Shown: in pieces, positions 32,444-34,610 of the stretch
Layout: each line of letters opens with the position of its first letter
Numbering within the stretch: position 1 is the stretch's first letter
From: an uncultured Pelagibacteraceae bacterium
GTDB taxonomy: Bacteria; Pseudomonadota; Alphaproteobacteria; Pelagibacterales; Pelagibacteraceae
NCBI GenBank assembly: GCA_902565935.1
Contig: CACFGT010000015.1
Location: 1 to 34,610 of the forward strand
Direction: 5' to 3'
Length of the DNA stretch: 34,610 bases
Translations under genes and position numbers: made by a program
The notes under the pieces: model-generated
Seen by the model: only the letters and a program-made list of their open reading frames with translations
Database searches by the model: none
Told to the model about the DNA's origin: nothing

Positions 32444-33086
32444 TTTTTTTAATTGGGGATAAAAAATCTCTCATTTTTTTTCCAAAAAATTTTCTAATCA
32501 AAGTGAAAAATGTAATCTTTTTTTCTGATGGATATGTTTCTCCCTTTACTAAATCAATTTTATCTTCCCAATATAATTGTAAAATCAAACTATCTTCAAA
32601 AAAATTTTGAAATTTATTAATTGATCCTACAGATAAAAATTTTTGTAACACATCTAATTTTTTGGTATATTTGAGCTGGTTTTTTACATCATCAAATTCC
32701 AACCACCATTTATGACCAATATCTTCCTCATCACAACCAATCACTAAATTATCTGCTAATTTTGTTGGAAGTTCAATATAACCCGCTTTAGCAATCCTCT
32801 CAACTTCTTGAGTAAATTCATTAATATTTGGTACATGTTCTAAAACATGACTTAAAATTACATAATCAAATTCTTTATCTTTAAATGGTAATTTCTTATC
32901 TACTTCTAAGAGAGTGAAATTTAAATTTTTTTCTGAAAACTGCTTTGTATAATCAACTATATCTGCAAAATGATTAGCTTCCTCCCAATAATTAACATGG
33001 GTGCAGCCTAAATCTAATATCTTTAAATGATTGTTTTTTTTTAAATACTCTTTTTGAAATAATTTATGTGTTCTTTTTATTGTCAT
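32433..33086 (-). CDS. Class I SAM-dependent methyltransferase, Methyltransf_11 type
   Basis: A 217-residue protein. [12 protein letters not shown] (about 23-34) is the SAM loop in slightly altered form (DLGCxxxxx). Then come [28 protein letters not shown] (about 58-85), the standard motif 2-3 region, followed by a C-terminal part that resembles methyltransferases of polysaccharide loci ([18 protein letters not shown]). Substrate unknown. It is translationally coupled to the smr gene (four-base overlap) on the minus strand and overlaps hslU by 11 bases. Confidence 0.8.
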   Translation of the reverse strand: MTIKRTHKLFQKEYLKKNNHLKILDLGCTHVNYWEEANHFADIVDYTKQFSEKNLNFTLLEVDKKLPFKDKEFDYVILSHVLEHVPNINEFTQEVERIAKAGYIELPTKLADNLVIGCDEEDIGHKWWLEFDDVKNQLKYTKKLDVLQKFLSVGSINKFQNFFEDSLILQLYWEDKIDLVKGETYPSEKKITFFTLIRKFFGKKMRDFLSPIKKIIK

Positions 33087-33496
33087 TTTTTTTTACGTAA
33101 ATATACATAAAAAGCACCTTCTCCTCCATCCTCAATTCTAGCTGGAGCAATTTCTTTAATCAAACCGCTTAATGATAAGTTATTTTTTAAAAAATCAGGT
33201 ACAGAATATTTTAAAATTCCCAATTTTTTTGAAGTATAAGGATCCTTATCGTTTTGTGAGTGAATTCCTTTACCTGTAACTATTATTAATTTTTCAGATC
33301 CAAAAGCAAATGACTCCTCTATAAATTGTTTTACTTTAATATTTGCATCATCAAGTGAATATCCATGTAAGTCTAACAATCTAATTTTGATATTTTTTTC
33401 TTTAGAAAAATTTTTATCTTTATTCTCAAGTTTTTCATTTTTAGATATAAAGTTCTCCCAATCCTTTTTATCTTTTTCTGAAATTTTTTTATTCAA
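33083..33496 (-). CDS. Smr domain protein
   Basis: A 137-residue protein: a Lys-rich N-terminal part (about 1-37), then a Smr domain. LLDLHGYSLDDANIKVKQFIE (about 39-60) carries the LDLHG motif, followed by LIIVTGKGIHSQ (the TGKG motif) and the C-terminal ARIEDGGEGAFYVYLRKK strand. Smr domains are nucleases or nicking modules linked to RNA cleavage and ribosome rescue. Coupled to the following methyltransferase; it begins directly after timA. Confidence 0.92.
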   Translation of the reverse strand: MNKKISEKDKKDWENFISKNEKLENKDKNFSKEKNIKIRLLDLHGYSLDDANIKVKQFIEESFAFGSEKLIIVTGKGIHSQNDKDPYTSKKLGILKYSVPDFLKNNLSLSGLIKEIAPARIEDGGEGAFYVYLRKKK

Positions 33497-34093
33497 CTAT
33501 GTAAGTGTATCTACTAACTGCCAATTTGGATTATTTGATCTTATGTCTCTTGAAAACACCCAAGTGTCATAAATCTTTTTAATTTTATCGGGATCTCCTG
33601 AAACAATTTTTTTATCTTTATCTCTTATGCAAGTAATAATCTCTCCAACGAAGTCAACTGTAACCTGAAGTGCCTTATCAATTTTTTTATGATCTTTTAT
33701 CTTTGCAGAATTAATACCTATAAATGTAATTTCAGCAAAATGACCTCGCTTGTCTCTCTCCTTCAAAGCTTTATCAAACTGATTGTATATTTTTTCACTA
33801 AGTAGAGGTTTGCTATTTGTTATTTTGTTATCATTATCACTAAAATCTGTAATAATTGTTTCATAAGCAATTTTCGCTCCATTTAAAAATTCACTTTGAG
33901 CTCTTTCATCAAATTCATTATTTTTGTTTGCTTTTGTTTCAAGATTGACATTTTTGAGAACTTCCTGAAACTGAGTGGGTGTTTTTCCATCAAAACCAGT
34001 TCGTTTACCTAAAATTCCTCTTAATCTTAAAAAAATAAATCCTGCGATCATTGCTAGCAAAATTATATCTATATACTCAAAACTGTAATTCAT
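33497..34093 (-). CDS. timA: Tim44-like (TimA) membrane-associated protein
   Basis: A 198-residue protein: one N-terminal membrane helix (IDIILLAMIAGFIFLRLRGILG, about 7-28), a G-K-R/T-G-F-D-G segment, a linker and a C-terminal Tim44-like domain (about 75-195: FLNGAKIAYETIITDFSDND, KALKERDKRGHFAEITFIG, DTWVFSRDIRSNNPNWQL). The C-terminal WVFSRDxxSxxPNWxL block is diagnostic. I preferred ATG at 34093 over one 14 codons upstream (34135), since the extra residues are not part of the family. It is divergent from fxsA over 57 bases. The bacterial function is related to envelope assembly or protein export; it is uncertain. Confidence 0.9.
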   Translation of the reverse strand: MNYSFEYIDIILLAMIAGFIFLRLRGILGKRTGFDGKTPTQFQEVLKNVNLETKANKNNEFDERAQSEFLNGAKIAYETIITDFSDNDNKITNSKPLLSEKIYNQFDKALKERDKRGHFAEITFIGINSAKIKDHKKIDKALQVTVDFVGEIITCIRDKDKKIVSGDPDKIKKIYDTWVFSRDIRSNNPNWQLVDTLT

Positions 34094-34099
34094 GATTAT

Positions 34100-34129
34100 A
34101 TAGTAATTACTATGTTGAATAATTTCAAC
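34100..34129. promoter_or_regulatory. Two adjoining inverted repeats in the timA-fxsA intergenic region
   Basis: A perfect 14-base palindrome ATAGTAATTACTAT (34100-34113) touches GTTGAA-TAAT-TTCAAC (34114-34129). Both lie in the 57-base spacer between two divergent starts, so they could be operator sites or promoter parts. In DNA this AT-rich, perfect palindromes of this length are expected a few times per window, so chance is not excluded. Confidence 0.3.
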
Positions 34130-34150
34130 TAACAATTACATTAAAGACAA

Positions 34151-34573
34151 ATGAACACAGTTTTATTAGCACTAATTACGATTCCAGTAATAGAAATTTA
34201 TCTGTTTATTAAAATAGGATCAAAGATTGGGGCTTTAAGCACAATTTTATTAATTTTTTTTACAGCTATCTTAGGTGTATTTTACGCAAGATATGAAGGT
34301 CTCAATACTATCAGATCTGGACTTACTCAATTAATTAAAAATCAGATTCCAGCCTATGAGATGATCTCAGGTGCTGCAATCGCTTTCGCTGCATTGTTAT
34401 TAATCATACCTGGTTTTGCTACAGACTTTTTGGGTTTTTTAATTTTGATACCATTTACAAGAAAATTAATTTTTAAAAAATTTGCTAATAAAATACAAAA
34501 AAGAAATGAGAAAAATGATTTTATAGAGGGTGAGTTTCAAGATATAGAGGACGATAATGACAGAAAAATATAA
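34151..34573 (+). CDS. fxsA: FxsA family membrane protein
   Basis: A 140-residue protein with hydrophobic segments at about 2-20, 26-45 and 74-105. The order TVLLALITIPVIEIYLFIKIGSKIGALST, ARYEGLNTIRSGL and LLIIPGFATDFLGFLILIPFTRKLI is typical of FxsA, an inner-membrane protein whose excess inhibits phage T7 exclusion in E. coli. Its natural role is unknown. The charged C-terminus (about 115-140) is cytosolic. Its last 17 bases overlap secB. The fxsA-secB-timA neighbourhood is widespread in Alphaproteobacteria. Confidence 0.94.
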   Translation: MNTVLLALITIPVIEIYLFIKIGSKIGALSTILLIFFTAILGVFYARYEGLNTIRSGLTQLIKNQIPAYEMISGAAIAFAALLLIIPGFATDFLGFLILIPFTRKLIFKKFANKIQKRNEKNDFIEGEFQDIEDDNDRKI

Positions 34574-34610
34574 AATTTTAGCAAAATATATAAAAGACTC
34601 ATCAAGTGAA
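34557..34610 (+). CDS. secB: Protein-export chaperone SecB, N-terminal 18 codons only
   Basis: ATG at 34557 opens a frame giving MTEKYKILAKYIKDSSSE before the window ends. This is the typical alphaproteobacterial/SAR11 SecB beginning (KYKILAKYIKD-SSE). SecB keeps precursor proteins unfolded and delivers them to SecA. It overlaps the fxsA end by 17 bases in another frame, so it is probably co-transcribed. The rest of the protein is outside the window, so only position and N-terminus support the call. Confidence 0.8.
   Translation, partial: MTEKYKILAKYIKDSSSE

Noticed and set aside
34094-34135. Earlier ATG for timA
   Set aside because: The extra 14 residues lie in the intergenic part holding the inverted repeats, and the family begins at the next Met before the membrane helix.

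Overview
This window looks like a stretch of a SAR11-type alphaproteobacterial chromosome (Pelagibacterales, 'Candidatus Pelagibacter' or a close relative). The evidence is very AT-rich DNA with long A and T runs, genes packed with almost no spacers, many 1-30 base overlaps, and gene neighbourhoods typical of Alphaproteobacteria (rpe-heparinase-purH, ubiH/ftsK-lolA, hisBHAFE divergent from hslVU, secB-fxsA-timA-smr). No phage, insertion sequence, integrase, CRISPR array or intergenic gap above 300 bases is visible. The longest non-coding stretches are about 90-170 bases. The species assignment is inference from these traits.

Layout: 1-3020 holds the start of a class FeS-BCP/cryptochrome-like photolyase (minus strand, cut by the window edge), an atypical short-chain dehydrogenase, and two probably exported enzymes (PQQ-type aldose dehydrogenase, NAPE-PLD-like metallo-hydrolase). 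3017-7372 is a minus-strand run: SHOCT-domain protein, small membrane protein, FolD, YggT, MscS-type channel, HemD and HemC. 7427-13850 is mainly plus strand: TsaD, an EVE-domain protein, acetyl-CoA synthetase with a histone-like lysine tail, a conserved unknown on the minus strand, and a two-gene sodium/solute (probably acetate) symporter that ends in a clear intrinsic terminator. Uptake and activation of acetate would thus be encoded side by side.

13917-21988 carries a second YggT-like protein, Rpe, a heparinase II/III-family protein, PurH, a small glycosyltransferase-like protein, pterin-4a-carbinolamine dehydratase (PhhB) placed 7 bases behind tRNA-Gly(GCC), a TPR/O-GlcNAc-transferase-like protein and a Lon-N-domain protein. 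21990-25750 holds a UbiH-type hydroxylase, FtsK and LolA. 25747-30463 is a minus-strand unit hisB-H-A-F-E followed by a methyltransferase, a HIT protein and a GNAT acetyltransferase. 30555-32443 is hslVU behind a good sigma-32-like promoter. 32433-34610 has a methyltransferase, Smr and TimA genes on minus, then FxsA and the first 18 codons of SecB on plus.

I found no wholly new multi-gene system. The most notable items are: a predicted leaderless heat-shock transcript for hslVU; a tRNA-Gly/phhB co-transcript; an SDR without its catalytic tyrosine; a 50-residue Lys/Arg tail on Acs; an EF-hand loop inside the symporter; convergent gene pairs whose two stop codons are read from the same four bases; and a hairpin over the rpe start codon.
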